A stretch of DNA of 64,000 nt from an uncultured Pelagibacteraceae bacterium (lineage in GTDB: Bacteria > Pseudomonadota > Alphaproteobacteria > Pelagibacterales > Pelagibacteraceae), in NCBI GenBank assembly GCA_902581445.1, contig CACHOG010000001.1:1-64000 (forward strand), in the 5' to 3' direction. Made by a program: the position numbers and the translations under genes. This document shows positions 26,230 through 37,384 of this stretch, piece by piece. Positions within the stretch are counted from its first letter, which is position 1. Each line of letters opens with the position of its first letter. The notes below the pieces were generated by a model. That model was not told the DNA's origin. It was given only the letters and a program-made list of their open reading frames with translations, and searched no databases.

Positions 26230-26990
26230 TTAGAATTTTTGTAATTATTAATAATATTTTTTAACTCTTTTAAAATTTTATACTTAAACTGTTTTTTAAA
26301 TAGACTATGATCACCATTTTTTATTACAATAATTTTTTTTTGTGCAAACTTAAAAATTTTCAGGAGTTTCCGAGAGTAAACTACTGGAACTGTATCATCT
26401 TTTTTACCATGAAATAATGTAACTGGTATTTTTAAATTTATTCTTTTATGCAATACCTTGTTTTTCCTTCCATCTTTAATCAACTGAAAAGTAATAGGAT
26501 ACTCATATTCACCGTGTTTTAAATTATAAACCCCATTTTTGATGGTCTCTCTTTTCATTTTCTTAGAAAATTTTTTCCACATGACTTTTTCTAAAAACTC
26601 AGGTGCAGAACCAATACCAATAAATCCTTTTATTTGTTTTGAGAAAAATTTAAATTGGTTTGTAGATATCCAAGAACCCATACTAGAACCGATTAATATA
26701 AAATCGTTTTTTTTGACCAATTTTTTGATAGCCAACTTAGTATCACTTGTCCATTTGCTAATATTTCCTTTAGTAAACTCACCTGACGATTTTCCATGTC
26801 CAGAATATTCAACTGCTAAAAATCCAATTTTATTCTTTTTGCAGAAACTTAAAAAAGTTTTAGGTTTCTCTCCTTCAACATCAGACATAAATCCATGCAG
26901 AAAAACAACATAAAGGTTTTTTGTGTAGTTATTACTTAAATATCTTATTTTCTGATTATTCTTTATTTTAAGGTATTTAAATTTTGTCAT
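26226..26990 (-). CDS. Alpha/beta hydrolase
   Basis: A 254-residue serine hydrolase. Seen: oxyanion segment FLHGFMSDVEG (31-41), VEYSGHGKSSGEF, nucleophile elbow GSSMGSW (Ser near 103), acid in FHGKKDDTVP and a late His in NGDHSLF. The arrangement resembles bacterial serine aminopeptidase/monoacylglycerol-lipase-like hydrolases related to human ABHD10. Natural substrate unknown. It is a solitary minus-strand gene between gltB-linked and glycosyltransferase genes. Confidence 0.8.
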   Translation of the reverse strand: MTKFKYLKIKNNQKIRYLSNNYTKNLYVVFLHGFMSDVEGEKPKTFLSFCKKNKIGFLAVEYSGHGKSSGEFTKGNISKWTSDTKLAIKKLVKKNDFILIGSSMGSWISTNQFKFFSKQIKGFIGIGSAPEFLEKVMWKKFSKKMKRETIKNGVYNLKHGEYEYPITFQLIKDGRKNKVLHKRINLKIPVTLFHGKKDDTVPVVYSRKLLKIFKFAQKKIIVIKNGDHSLFKKQFKYKILKELKNIINNYKNSN

Positions 26991-27032
26991 AAAAGTTTAT
27001 TAGAGTAATTTCTTAATATATAACATTAGAGA

Positions 27033-28190
27033 ATGTCATCTAAAATAAAAGTTTTACAAGTTATACCAAAATTGGGCTATGGTGGCGCTGAAACTGGTTG
27101 TTACGACTTAGCACACTACCTCCATGAACAAGATTGCAAATCTTATATAGCTACAAGTGGTGGAGAACTTTTAAAGTATGTAGATAAAAAAAAAGTAAAG
27201 ATAATAAAACTACCTGTAAATTCAAAAAACCCACTTATAATGTTATTAAACAGTATTTGTCTAACTTTCATCATTTTATTTCTTAACATCAATATTGTTC
27301 ATGCAAGAAGCAGGTCACCAGCGTGGTCTTGTTTAATTGCAACAAAGATCACTTTCAGAAAACTTGTTACAACTTTTCACGGAACTTACAACTTTAGCTC
27401 AAATATCAAAAAATTTTATAATTCTGTAATGGTAAAATCAGATTTATTAATTGCTGGATCAAATTTTATTTTTTCACATATTAACAATAATTATCCAAAA
27501 TATCTTAGTCCAAAAAAAAAATTTCTAGTCATCTTTAGAGGCATAAATACAGAATATTTTGATCCAGATAACTTAAAGAAAAACAGCGTTAGTAAATTAA
27601 AAACCCTTTGGCAGATAGAAGAAAAAAGTAAAGTAATTCTTTTACCAGGCAGGCTAACATTATGGAAAGGACAAGAGTTATTTATTGAGGCAATTAATAA
27701 ATTTAAAAAATTAAATTTAGATCTAGACTTCATAGCTGTCATTTTAGGCAGCGATCAAGGAAGAACAGTTTATAAAAAAAAACTTGAAAGATTAGTTGAA
27801 CAATACGATTTAACTAATAATTTTAGGTTCATTGAGAAGTGTGAATACATGCCGGCTGCTTATATGTTGGCAGATATTGTGGTCTCATCCTCTATTGAAC
27901 CCGAGGCTTTCGGTAGAGTTTCAGTAGAGGCTCAATCAATGAAAAAACCTATAATTGCAAGTAACATTGGTGGTTCAAATGAAACCATAATTGATAATAA
28001 AAGTGGCATTTTATTTGAAAGCGGTAATGCAGACTCTTTATCAAAAAAAATTCATGAGGTTATAAATCTTGACACTTTAACTCTGGAATTAATGGGTAAA
28101 GAAGGTAGAAAGAATGTTATAAATAGATTTAATATTGAAAAAATGTGTTTAAACACTTATTCAGAATACAAAAAATTATTTAACCAATGA
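27033..28190 (+). CDS. Group 1 (GT4) glycosyltransferase
   Basis: A 385-residue GT-B-fold enzyme, probably in lipopolysaccharide or envelope glycan synthesis. The N-terminal domain begins VLQVIPKLGYGGAE (about 6-19), characteristic of GT4. The C-terminal nucleotide-sugar domain has GRLTLWKGQELF (near 205-216) and the E-x7-E motif as EPEAFGRVSVEA (near 289-300). The stop overlaps the thrS start by 4 bases, an unusual linkage of a glycan gene to a translation operon. Confidence 0.88.
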   Translation: MSSKIKVLQVIPKLGYGGAETGCYDLAHYLHEQDCKSYIATSGGELLKYVDKKKVKIIKLPVNSKNPLIMLLNSICLTFIILFLNINIVHARSRSPAWSCLIATKITFRKLVTTFHGTYNFSSNIKKFYNSVMVKSDLLIAGSNFIFSHINNNYPKYLSPKKKFLVIFRGINTEYFDPDNLKKNSVSKLKTLWQIEEKSKVILLPGRLTLWKGQELFIEAINKFKKLNLDLDFIAVILGSDQGRTVYKKKLERLVEQYDLTNNFRFIEKCEYMPAAYMLADIVVSSSIEPEAFGRVSVEAQSMKKPIIASNIGGSNETIIDNKSGILFESGNADSLSKKIHEVINLDTLTLELMGKEGRKNVINRFNIEKMCLNTYSEYKKLFNQ

Positions 28191-30106
28191 CAAATATTAC
28201 ACTTCCTGATGGAAAGATAATTAAGTTTAAAAAACCTGTTACTGGCTCAGAAGTTGCAGAAAAAATTAGCAAATCCTTAGCAAAGCAAGCTTTAATTATG
28301 AGTGTTAATGGAGAACTTAAAGATTTATATCACACAATTAAAGAAGACAGTTCAGTAAAAATTTTTACTGCTAAAGATCCAGAGGGATTAGAAGTAATTA
28401 GGCATGATACTGCTCACATAATGGCTATGGCTGTTCAAGAATTATATCCAGGAACGCAGGTTACAATAGGTCCAGTAATTGAAAATGGTTTTTACTATGA
28501 TTTTGCTCGAAAGGAGCCTTTTACAAGTGAGGATCTTAATAAAATTGAAAAAAGAATGTCAGAGATTGTCGATAAAGATGTGAAAACAAAAAGAGAAATT
28601 TGGGAAAGAGAAAAGGCCATAAACCATTTTAAGAAGATTGGTGAAAAATATAAAGCTGAAATAATTGAGAGCATTCCAAAAAATGAGGAACTTTCAATTT
28701 ATCATCATGGTGAAACTTGGCATGATTTGTGTAGAGGTCCTCATTTGGTATCTTCAGGAAAAATTGGTAAAGCTTTTAAATTAACAAAAGTCTCAGGAGC
28801 ATATTGGCGTGGTGACTCAAAAAATGAAATGCTTCAAAGGATTTATGGTACCGGCTGGGCTAATCAAAAAGATTTAGATAATTACTTAAAAAGAATAGAA
28901 GAGGCTGAAAAAAGAGATCACAGAAAGCTTGGAAAAGAAATGGATCTTTTTCATTTTAGAGAAGAAAGTCCAGGCTCAGTTTTCTGGCATGAAAAAGGAT
29001 GGAGTCTTTTTCAAAAACTTGTTGATTATATGAGAGATAGGCAAAAAAAAGCGGGTTATAAAGAGATAAATACACCAGAAATTTTGGATAGATCTCTTTG
29101 GGAAAAATCTGGTCATTGGGATAAATTCGGAGAACACATGTATACATCTACCACACCAGATGAAAAAGTATTTGCAATTAAGCCAATGAACTGTCCAGGG
29201 TGTGTTCAGGTTTTTAATCAAGGATTGAAAAGTTATCGAGATTTACCTTTGAAAATGTCTGAGTTTGGAAAAGTACATAGATACGAGCCTTCAGGAGCTT
29301 TGCATGGGCTTATGAGAGTTAGAGCATTTACCCAAGACGATGCTCATATTTTTTGTACGGAGGAACAAATTACAGAAGAATCTTTAAGTGTAACAAATTT
29401 AATATTGGATATTTACAAAGATTTAGGTTTTAAAAATGTAATATTAAAATACTCAGACAGGCCCGAGGTGAGAGTTGGAGATGATAAAGTTTGGGATAAA
29501 TCTGAATCAGCTTTATTAGATGCTGTAAAAGCAACTAAGTTAGAATACACCATCAATAAAGGCGAAGGGGCATTTTATGGTCCAAAAATCGAATTTGTTT
29601 TAAGAGACGCAATTGGAAGAGATTGGCAATGTGGAACTCTGCAAGTAGATTTAAACTTACCTGAAAGATTGGGCGCTTCATTTGTTGATAAGGACGGAGC
29701 AAAAAAAGTTCCAGTAATGCTTCATAGGGCGCTTTTTGGATCATTAGAAAGATTTATTGGAATTCTGATAGAAAACTATGCTGGCAAACTTCCATTTTGG
29801 ATTAGTCCACTTCAAATAGTTGTGATACCGGTCTCAGATGAATTTGACAAATATGCTATAGATGTAGCTAACAAACTTAGAAATGTTGGATTAAATTGCG
29901 AAGTTGATTTAAAAAATCATAATCTTAATTATAAAATTAGAGAACATTCTCTGACCAAAGTACCAGTTTTACTAATTTGTGGTAAAAAAGAAGTTGACAG
30001 CGATAGTGTAACTATTAGAAAATTAGATAATAAAAAACAAGAAAATATGAAGCTAAAAGAATTTATCAAAAAATATTCTGCTTTAAATCAAGCATCCCTC
30101 AATTAA
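28187..30106 (+). CDS. thrS: Threonyl-tRNA synthetase
   Basis: Class II aminoacyl-tRNA synthetase of full length (639 residues). Domains: TGS (1-60), editing domain with HDTAHIMAMAVQ (about 73-84) and CRGPHL, and a catalytic core with the zinc Cys in MNCPGC (about 333-338), motif 2 RYEPSGALHG and motif 3 HRALFGSLERF near 511-521; the C-terminal anticodon-binding domain follows. It heads thrS-infC-rpmI-rplT as in many bacteria. Confidence 0.97.
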   Translation: MTNITLPDGKIIKFKKPVTGSEVAEKISKSLAKQALIMSVNGELKDLYHTIKEDSSVKIFTAKDPEGLEVIRHDTAHIMAMAVQELYPGTQVTIGPVIENGFYYDFARKEPFTSEDLNKIEKRMSEIVDKDVKTKREIWEREKAINHFKKIGEKYKAEIIESIPKNEELSIYHHGETWHDLCRGPHLVSSGKIGKAFKLTKVSGAYWRGDSKNEMLQRIYGTGWANQKDLDNYLKRIEEAEKRDHRKLGKEMDLFHFREESPGSVFWHEKGWSLFQKLVDYMRDRQKKAGYKEINTPEILDRSLWEKSGHWDKFGEHMYTSTTPDEKVFAIKPMNCPGCVQVFNQGLKSYRDLPLKMSEFGKVHRYEPSGALHGLMRVRAFTQDDAHIFCTEEQITEESLSVTNLILDIYKDLGFKNVILKYSDRPEVRVGDDKVWDKSESALLDAVKATKLEYTINKGEGAFYGPKIEFVLRDAIGRDWQCGTLQVDLNLPERLGASFVDKDGAKKVPVMLHRALFGSLERFIGILIENYAGKLPFWISPLQIVVIPVSDEFDKYAIDVANKLRNVGLNCEVDLKNHNLNYKIREHSLTKVPVLLICGKKEVDSDSVTIRKLDNKKQENMKLKEFIKKYSALNQASLN

Positions 30107-30652
30107 GTGGCAGATCATAAAAAAAATTATTTTCAAAGAAGAACCAAGGATAAAGGTCCAAGGGCCAACAATAGAATCTATTCTCCAGAGGTCCAGGTAA
30201 TTTCAAGTGCTGGTGAAAATTTAGGAATTTTAAATACTAGCGAGGCAATTTCAATTGCAAGAGATGAGGGATTAGATCTTATAGAAATTTCTCCAAATGC
30301 TAAACCTCCAGTATGTAAAATTATGGATATGGGTAAATTTAAATACGATGCCCAAAAAAAAGCAAATAAAGCTAAAAAGAAACAAAAAAAAGTTGATTTA
30401 AAAGAAATTAAATTAAGACCAGTTACAGAAGTTCATGACTATTCCTTCAAAATAAAAAATGCGCAAAAATTTCTTACTAAAGGGGATAAGGTCAAATTTA
30501 CGATTAGATTTAAAGGAAGAGAGCTTCAACATACACACCTTGGAAATGAACTAATGGAAAAAATTAAAACAGACATGTCATCAGTTGGTAAAATAGAGCT
30601 TCAGCCAAAATTTGATGGAAAACAGATGATAATGGTAATACAGCCTTTATAA
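30107..30652 (+). CDS. infC: Translation initiation factor IF-3
   Basis: IF-3 (181 residues) binds the 30S subunit and checks start-codon selection. N-domain block NNRIYSPEVQVISSAGENLG (21-40) and a C-domain with FKIKNAQKFL and FRFKGREL-like strands (TIRFKGRELQHTHLG) match the family. The start is GTG, directly after the thrS TAA with no spacer. Non-ATG starts are common in infC genes and can allow autoregulation. Confidence 0.96.
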   Translation: MADHKKNYFQRRTKDKGPRANNRIYSPEVQVISSAGENLGILNTSEAISIARDEGLDLIEISPNAKPPVCKIMDMGKFKYDAQKKANKAKKKQKKVDLKEIKLRPVTEVHDYSFKIKNAQKFLTKGDKVKFTIRFKGRELQHTHLGNELMEKIKTDMSSVGKIELQPKFDGKQMIMVIQPL

Positions 30653-30705
30653 GTAATAATTAAGGTTGTAAATTAATTCTAATATTTGTATAAATCCTGC
30701 CACAT

Positions 30706-30912
30706 ATGCCAAAATTAAAAACTAAAAGCTCAGCAAAAAAAAGATTTAAAATTACAGCTAGAGGAAAAGTTGTTATGCCTCAAGCAGGAAAAAGACATGG
30801 CATGATCAAGAGAACAAATTCACAAATAAGAAAGCAAAGAGGAACTACAATTATGGCAAAGCAAGATGGAAAAATTGTTAAGTCTTATATGCCATATAAT
30901 TTAAGAGGATAA
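30706..30912 (+). CDS. rpmI: 50S ribosomal protein L35
   Basis: A 68-residue basic protein with the L35 pattern [20 protein letters not shown] at the N-terminus and a [10 protein letters not shown] end. It lies 53 bases after infC and 1 base before rplT, the classical infC-rpmI-rplT order. Confidence 0.97.
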   Translation: MPKLKTKSSAKKRFKITARGKVVMPQAGKRHGMIKRTNSQIRKQRGTTIMAKQDGKIVKSYMPYNLRG

Positions 30913-30913
30913 A

Positions 30914-31270
30914 ATGGCCAGAGTTAAAAGAGGTGTAACAAGTAGAGCAAAACATAAAAAAGTCTTGAAGGCTGTGAAGGGTCAATGGGGCAGAAGAAAA
31001 AATACTATTAGAGTAGCAAGACAAGCTATGGAAAAAGCAATGCAATATGCTTACAGAGACCGTAGAAATAAAAAAAGAGAATTCAAATCGCTTTGGATAC
31101 AAAGGATAAATGCAGGCGTTAGATCTGAGGGACTGACTTACTCTCGATTTATTCATGGTCTAAATAAATCAGGTATTAAGTTAGATAGAAAGATTCTAGC
31201 AGAAATAGCATACGATAACCCAGAAGCCTTTAAAACAATTGTCAAAAAAGCACAATCAGCTTTAAATTAA
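30914..31270 (+). CDS. rplT: 50S ribosomal protein L20
   Basis: A 118-residue RNA-binding early assembly protein. The family signature [19 protein letters not shown] starts the protein, followed by [10 protein letters not shown] and a C-terminal FKTIVKKAQ segment. Translation is probably coupled to rpmI, one base upstream. I did not find an obvious L20 operator structure in the short leader. Confidence 0.97.
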   Translation: MARVKRGVTSRAKHKKVLKAVKGQWGRRKNTIRVARQAMEKAMQYAYRDRRNKKREFKSLWIQRINAGVRSEGLTYSRFIHGLNKSGIKLDRKILAEIAYDNPEAFKTIVKKAQSALN

Positions 31271-31313
31271 TCTTCCCTATTGTTTTATTTAAACTAAGAA
31301 ATAATCTGCAAAT

Positions 31314-32381
31314 ATGTCAGATATTATAAAAATAAGAGAAGAGTATCTCAGTAAGCTTAAAGAAATTTCTGATCTTAAAGAAATAAACCAATTAAAATTT
31401 GAATTATTTGGAAAGAGCGGAAAAATATCAAATGAATTTAAAAAGATGGGATCTCTAAATCCTGAAGAAAGAAAAATTATTTCATCTCAATTAAATGATA
31501 CAAAAAATGAATTACAAAACTTAGTTGAAAAAAAAATAAAAGATCTCGAAATAAACGAAATTAACTTAAAACTTAAAAATGAAAGAGTTGATGTGACTTT
31601 GCCTAGTAGATCTTTTAATCGGGGAAAAATCCATCCTGTATCTCAAGTTATTGATGAAATTTCATCCATCTTTTCAGAAATTGGTTTTTCTGTGGAGGAA
31701 GGACCAGATGTTGAAAATGAATATAATAACTTTACAGCCTTAAATACACCCGAAAATCACCCAGCAAGAGATATGCATGATACTTTTTACTTAGATAAAA
31801 ATAAAAAATTTTTATTAAGAACACATACATCTCCTGTGCAAGTAAGAACTATGTTAGATGGAAAGCCACCTTTTAAAATAATTGCCCCAGGAAGAACCTA
31901 CAGATCTGACAGTGATCAAACGCACGCACCTATGTTCCACCAAGTTGAGGGTCTTCACATAGATAAGAATATCAATATGGGTCACTTAAAAGGATGTTTA
32001 AACTATTTTATTAAAGAATTTTTTGAAGTGGATAAAATTAAGATGAGATTCAGACCAAGTCACTTTCCATTCACAGAACCATCTGCAGAAGTTGACATTG
32101 GCTATGAATTAAAGGACGGTAAAATAATAATTGGAGAAGGAGAAAAATGGCTTGAGATTTTAGGGTGTGGCATGGTTCATCCTAACGTTCTTAAAAATGT
32201 AAAAGTTGATCCTAATAAATATCAAGGATACGCCTTTGGTATAGGTATTGATAGATTGGCAATGCTAAAATATGGGATCAATGATTTGAGAGCTTTTTTT
32301 GAAACAGATTATAGATGGCTAAGTCATTTTGGATTTGATCCTTTAGATGTTCCATCAAGTTACAGGGGCTTAAGTCGATGA
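31314..32381 (+). CDS. pheS: Phenylalanyl-tRNA synthetase alpha subunit
   Basis: A class II catalytic subunit of 355 residues. An N-terminal coiled-coil (1-90), motif 2 [20 protein letters not shown] (about 193-212) and motif 3 [15 protein letters not shown] (about 306-320) are present. The stop overlaps the pheT start by 4 bases, as expected for an obligate heterotetramer. Confidence 0.97.
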   Translation: MSDIIKIREEYLSKLKEISDLKEINQLKFELFGKSGKISNEFKKMGSLNPEERKIISSQLNDTKNELQNLVEKKIKDLEINEINLKLKNERVDVTLPSRSFNRGKIHPVSQVIDEISSIFSEIGFSVEEGPDVENEYNNFTALNTPENHPARDMHDTFYLDKNKKFLLRTHTSPVQVRTMLDGKPPFKIIAPGRTYRSDSDQTHAPMFHQVEGLHIDKNINMGHLKGCLNYFIKEFFEVDKIKMRFRPSHFPFTEPSAEVDIGYELKDGKIIIGEGEKWLEILGCGMVHPNVLKNVKVDPNKYQGYAFGIGIDRLAMLKYGINDLRAFFETDYRWLSHFGFDPLDVPSSYRGLSR

Positions 32382-34786
32382 AATTTACCATAGACTGGTT
32401 AAAAAATCATTTGGATACAAAATTAAATGATGAAAAAATAATAGATAAACTGACAAATGTTGGTTTAGAGGTAGAAAGTTTTCAAAGTCAACCGTCAGAA
32501 TTAGATCATTTCCTTGTTGCAAAAATAATTAGTGCAGAAAAGCATCCAAATGCTGATAGATTAAAAGTATGTGAAGTTGATATAGGGAAAAAAGAAAATA
32601 TAAAAGTTGTTTGTGGCGCACCTAATGCAAAACAAAATTTAATAACAGTTTACGCTCCACCAGGGGCACTAATTCCAAAAAATCAAATGAAATTATCAAT
32701 AAGCAATATAAGAGGAGTTACATCTTATGGGATGTTGTGCTCAGAGGCAGAGCTGAAACTTTCTGATGAAAGTGAGGGCATAACTGAGCTATCAACAAAA
32801 AAATATAGAAGTAAAATCGGTAAAAGTTATTTTTTAAACAAAAATCCAAAAACTATTGACTTATCAATTACCCCAAACCGGGCTGACTGTCTTGGTATAA
32901 GAGGTATTGCAAGAGATTTAGCTGCAGCTGGATCAGGTAAATTAAGAAAAAAAAAATTCTCTAAAATAAAATTTTCTGGGCAGCAAAATTTAAAAGTAAA
33001 AATAACAAAAGAAAAACATCAAGGATGTTCAGCATTTGGAAGTTTATTGATTAAAGGTGTTCAAAATAAAGAAAGCCCTAAATGGCTTAAAGACAAGTTG
33101 CTATCTGTTGGCCATAAACCAATTTCAGCTATAGTTGATATAACAAATTATGTCATGCTTGATATAAATCGGCCTTTACATGCTTACGATGCAGATAAAA
33201 TTGATACAGAAATCGTAGTTAGAAATTCAAAAAAAGGCGAAAGCTTTGAAGCACTTGACAATAAAAAATACGTTTTAGAGGAAAATATGTGTGTAATAAC
33301 TGACAAGTCAGGTATTTTAGGCTTAGGGGGAATTATAGGAGGTACAAGATCAGCCACAGAGCTCGGAACAAAAAATATTTTGCTTGAGTCAGCTTACTTT
33401 CATCCAAAATCTATAAGGAAAACGTCAAGACTATTAAGTATAGATACTGATGCAAAACATAGATTCGAAAGAGGTATAGATCCTAATTCTATTGAGGAAG
33501 GTTTATTATTAGCTGCAGAATTAATTCAAAAAATATGTGGTGGTGAAATAAGTAAAAAAGACATCAAGATTAATGAAAGATTTAAACAATCTAAAATTAA
33601 TTTTCCAATTTCAAAACTTCAAAGTATTACTGGTTTTAAAGTCCCAGAAAAAGAAATGAAGAAAATTTTAGAAAGTCTTGGATTTAAATTAAAGACAAAA
33701 AAAAACATTTTGGATTTAGTTGTTCCCTCGTGGAGACCAGACATAGAACAAGGAATTGATATTGTAGAGGAAATTACAAGGATAATCGGTTATGACAAAA
33801 TTAAAACAGAACTACCTGAAAAAGTGAGAATTAAACCAACTCTTAATAACCAACAAAAATTATTCCATTTCTTGCAGAGATCTGTCGCATCTAAAGGTTA
33901 TTTTGAAACGGTAACTTGGTCATTCACAGACTCAAGAATTAACGATTTATTTAAAGAGGATAAAAAAGAAATTGAAATCGTTAATCCTATAAGCTCCGAC
34001 TTAAATGTTTTAAGAAGTTCTATTTTTTCTAATCTTATCTTTTACTTAAAAAAGAATTTAGACAGAGGCTTTAAAGATATTTCGCTGTTTGAAATAGGGC
34101 CAATTTTTACAGGAAATAAACCAGGTGAACAGGAAATTATTTTAGCGGGTTTAAAATCAGGATTAGACTCTAGATTAAATTGGATTGAAAAAGAAAGAAA
34201 ACTAGATGTTTTTGATTCCAAAAGAGATGTAGTTCAAACTTTATATGAAATAGGTTTAGATCCCTATAAAATTAATATTAACACTAAAACTCCTAATTAT
34301 TATCATCCCGGAAAATCCGGTGCTATTTACCAAAATTATGCAGACAAGTTTCCAATAGCTTTTTTTGGAGAAATTCATCCAAATATACTCAATAAAGTAG
34401 GTCTTAAAACAGATGCACTTGTAATATTTGAGATTTTTTTAGACAGGATAAAAATTGGAAAAAACAAACTTAAAGATTTAAAATCAAAATTCCAATATTC
34501 TGATTTTCAAAAATCCGAGAGAGATTTTGCATTTGTTATGGATAAAAATTTAGAAATACAAGAATTAATAAAAATTATAACTGACGTAGATAAGGATTTA
34601 ATAAAATCTATAAGAGTTTTTGATGTTTATGAAGGAGAGAATATAGATAAAGATAAAAAGTCAGTTGCATTAAATATAACAATTCAATCATCCAAGAAAT
34701 CACTTACTGACGAAGATTTAAATAATTTAAATAAGTTAATTATTTCTAGTGTAGAAAATAAAACTGGTGCAAAATTAAGATCATAG
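32378..34786 (+). CDS. pheT: Phenylalanyl-tRNA synthetase beta subunit
   Basis: The 802-residue beta chain binds tRNA and edits mischarged tyrosine. Domains: OB-type tRNA-binding (about 39-150, [17 protein letters not shown]), B3/B4 editing (about 210-370), B5 (about 400-470), a catalytic-like core and a C-terminal FDX-ACB domain (about 705-800). The stop is immediately followed by the lepA ATG with no spacer. Confidence 0.97.
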   Translation: MKFTIDWLKNHLDTKLNDEKIIDKLTNVGLEVESFQSQPSELDHFLVAKIISAEKHPNADRLKVCEVDIGKKENIKVVCGAPNAKQNLITVYAPPGALIPKNQMKLSISNIRGVTSYGMLCSEAELKLSDESEGITELSTKKYRSKIGKSYFLNKNPKTIDLSITPNRADCLGIRGIARDLAAAGSGKLRKKKFSKIKFSGQQNLKVKITKEKHQGCSAFGSLLIKGVQNKESPKWLKDKLLSVGHKPISAIVDITNYVMLDINRPLHAYDADKIDTEIVVRNSKKGESFEALDNKKYVLEENMCVITDKSGILGLGGIIGGTRSATELGTKNILLESAYFHPKSIRKTSRLLSIDTDAKHRFERGIDPNSIEEGLLLAAELIQKICGGEISKKDIKINERFKQSKINFPISKLQSITGFKVPEKEMKKILESLGFKLKTKKNILDLVVPSWRPDIEQGIDIVEEITRIIGYDKIKTELPEKVRIKPTLNNQQKLFHFLQRSVASKGYFETVTWSFTDSRINDLFKEDKKEIEIVNPISSDLNVLRSSIFSNLIFYLKKNLDRGFKDISLFEIGPIFTGNKPGEQEIILAGLKSGLDSRLNWIEKERKLDVFDSKRDVVQTLYEIGLDPYKININTKTPNYYHPGKSGAIYQNYADKFPIAFFGEIHPNILNKVGLKTDALVIFEIFLDRIKIGKNKLKDLKSKFQYSDFQKSERDFAFVMDKNLEIQELIKIITDVDKDLIKSIRVFDVYEGENIDKDKKSVALNITIQSSKKSLTDEDLNNLNKLIISSVENKTGAKLRS

Positions 34787-36592
34787 ATGTCAAATCTAGA
34801 TAATATTAGAAACTTCGCAATTATTGCTCATATAGATCATGGAAAATCAACGATTGCAGATCGAATAATCCACCGATGTGGCGGACTTACTGATAGAGAA
34901 ATGAAGGAACAAGTTTTGGATTCTATGGACATAGAAAGAGAAAGAGGAATAACAATTAAAGCACAGACTGTTAAGCTTAATTATAAATCCAAAGACGGTA
35001 AAGAATATATACTTAATATAATTGATACTCCAGGCCATGTAGATTTCAGCTATGAGGTAAGTAGATCATTATACGCTTGTGAAGGATCAATTCTGATTGT
35101 TGATAGTACGCAAGGCGTTGAAGCGCAAACGCTTGCAAATGTTTATCAAGCACTAGATATTAATCATGAAATTATCCCTGTATTAAATAAAATAGATTTA
35201 CCAGCATCTGATATAGAAAGAACAAAAAAGCAAATTGAAGAAGTTATAGGTATTGAAACATCTCTAGCAGTTCCTTGTTCTGGAAAAACAGGCGAAGGTA
35301 TAGAGGAAATTTTAGAGCAAATTATTGCAAACTTACCTTCTCCACAAGGAAAAAAAGATGAGTTACTTAGATGTCTATTAGTTGATAGCTGGTATGACTC
35401 TTATCTTGGAGTAATCATTCTTGTTAGAGTTATTGATGGAAAATTAAAAAAAAATATGAAGATAAAAATGATGTCTACCAATCAAGAATATATAATTGAA
35501 AAAGTTGGCGTTTTTACTCCAAAACCAAAAGATATAGATGAACTTAATTCTGGAGAAATTGGTTTTATAATTACTGGAATTAAAAATTTATCTGAAACTA
35601 AAGTTGGAGATACTATTTGTGATGCAAATAAACCTTTACAAAAAGCTTTACCCGGCTTTAAACCTAGTAAACCTGTAGTTTTTTGTGGACTGTTCCCCGT
35701 TGATAGTTCTGAATACCAAAAGTTGAAAGACGGATTAGCAAAATTAAAGTTAAACGACTCCAGTTTTTCTTATGAGCCTGAATCATCCTCAGCTTTAGGG
35801 TTAGGCTTTAGATGCGGATTCTTGGGATTACTCCATTTAGAAATTGTAACAGAAAGACTTGAAAGAGAATTTGATATAAATCTTTTAACAACAACACCAG
35901 GGGTGGTTTATAAAGTACATTTAAATAGTGGTAAAATCTTTGACTTGCAAAATCCATCAAGTTTGCCAGATCCAACTTTGATAAAATTAATTGAGGAACC
36001 TTGGATTAAAGCCACGATAATTACACCAGATCAATATCTTGGATCGATAATTAAATTGTGCCAAAATAAAAGAGGCGTGCAAACAAATTTAACTTATTCA
36101 GGTAATAGAGCTGTTTTAAATTATGATATACCTTTAAATGAAGTAGTTTTTGACTTCAATGATCGCTTAAAATCGATGACAAGTGGTTATGCAAGTTTTG
36201 ATTATGAGATAACTGGTCATAAGGAAGGAAACCTTGTCAAACTAGGTATTCTAGTGAATTCTGAACCAGTAGACGCTTTAGCAATGATGGTGCATAAGGA
36301 TTTTGCCCAATCCATTGGAAGAGAGGTCTGTGAGAAACTAAAAGATTTAATACCAAGACATAATTTTATGATACCTGTGCAAGCTGCTATTGGAGGTAAA
36401 ATTATAGCAAGAGAAACTATAAAAGGCTTCAAGAAAGATGTTCTTACAAAAATACATGGTGGTGGGGCTTTAGATAGAAAAAGAAAACTATTAGAAAAAC
36501 AAAAAAAAGGGAAAGCAAAAGCTAAACAATTTGGTAAAGTAGAAATACCCCAAGAGGCTTTTATTGGAGTACTTAAAATTAATAAAAATTAA
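34787..36592 (+). CDS. lepA: Elongation factor 4 (LepA)
   Basis: A ribosome-associated GTPase acting on elongation or 30S maturation. The 601-residue product has G1 AHIDHGKST (14-22), G3 DTPGHVDF (80-87), G4 NKID near 134, EF-G-like domains and the LepA-specific C-terminal domain ([20 protein letters not shown]). It is the last housekeeping gene before the glycan cluster; the next ATG lies one base past its stop. Confidence 0.97.
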   Translation: MSNLDNIRNFAIIAHIDHGKSTIADRIIHRCGGLTDREMKEQVLDSMDIERERGITIKAQTVKLNYKSKDGKEYILNIIDTPGHVDFSYEVSRSLYACEGSILIVDSTQGVEAQTLANVYQALDINHEIIPVLNKIDLPASDIERTKKQIEEVIGIETSLAVPCSGKTGEGIEEILEQIIANLPSPQGKKDELLRCLLVDSWYDSYLGVIILVRVIDGKLKKNMKIKMMSTNQEYIIEKVGVFTPKPKDIDELNSGEIGFIITGIKNLSETKVGDTICDANKPLQKALPGFKPSKPVVFCGLFPVDSSEYQKLKDGLAKLKLNDSSFSYEPESSSALGLGFRCGFLGLLHLEIVTERLEREFDINLLTTTPGVVYKVHLNSGKIFDLQNPSSLPDPTLIKLIEEPWIKATIITPDQYLGSIIKLCQNKRGVQTNLTYSGNRAVLNYDIPLNEVVFDFNDRLKSMTSGYASFDYEITGHKEGNLVKLGILVNSEPVDALAMMVHKDFAQSIGREVCEKLKDLIPRHNFMIPVQAAIGGKIIARETIKGFKKDVLTKIHGGGALDRKRKLLEKQKKGKAKAKQFGKVEIPQEAFIGVLKINKN

Positions 36593-36593
36593 A

Positions 36594-37382
36594 ATGAATT
36601 TATTTGATTGTTTTATGTATAACAATGAGGAAACATTGTTAGACCTAAGATTACAAACTTTATCAAAATATGTGAAAAAGTTTATATTAGTTGAGTCTCT
36701 TTTCGATCATCAAGGAAATAAAAAAAATAAGTTTTTCAATGTTGAGAATTTTAAAAAATATAAAGATAAGATAATTTATCTAAAAATTGAGAACTTTCCG
36801 TCAAATGTGGATGGATCTTGGAAAAGAGAAAACTTTCAAAGAAACTATATTGCAAAAGCATTAGAAAATTTAAATGATGATGATTATATAATTATCTCTG
36901 ATGCAGATGAAATTCCTAATCTTAAAAACATAAAAAATATTGAAAAGAATAAATTTACCGCGTTCAAACAATCAAATTATTGTTACAAATTTAATATGAA
37001 AAATATTACATTTCCTGATTGGTATGGTTCCAAGTTATGTAAAAAAAAATATTTAAAATCGCCACAATGGTTAAGAAATCAAAAAGTAAAAAATTACTCC
37101 TTTTTAAGATTTTTTAAAATAAATTGGAATATAATAGAAAATGGCGGTTGGCATTTTTCATTTCTAATGTATCCAGAAGATATTAAAAAAAAAATAAAAT
37201 CATTTGCTCATGCCGAACTTAACAAAAACGAATATCTTGATTTAGCAAAAATAAAAAAATCAATTTCTGAGGGTAAAGATTTATTTAATAGGGAACAAAA
37301 ATATTCCAAAGTAGATTTAGATAAATCATTTCCCAAATATGTTTTTGAGAATAAAATAAAGCTACAAGACTGGATTGTTTAA
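36594..37382 (+). CDS. Family 17 glycosyltransferase-like protein
   Basis: 262 residues from the ATG at 36594; an in-frame TTG at 36564 overlaps lepA and is less likely. The start MNLFDCFMYNNEETLLDLRL, the VESLFDHQG segment and the acidic SDADEIP motif near 102-108 match GT17, the family of eukaryotic beta-1,4-N-acetylglucosaminyltransferase III, which has many bacterial members in surface-glycan loci. Donor and acceptor unknown. It opens a five-gene glycan cluster after lepA. Confidence 0.83.
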   Translation: MNLFDCFMYNNEETLLDLRLQTLSKYVKKFILVESLFDHQGNKKNKFFNVENFKKYKDKIIYLKIENFPSNVDGSWKRENFQRNYIAKALENLNDDDYIIISDADEIPNLKNIKNIEKNKFTAFKQSNYCYKFNMKNITFPDWYGSKLCKKKYLKSPQWLRNQKVKNYSFLRFFKINWNIIENGGWHFSFLMYPEDIKKKIKSFAHAELNKNEYLDLAKIKKSISEGKDLFNREQKYSKVDLDKSFPKYVFENKIKLQDWIV

Positions 37383-37384
37383 AA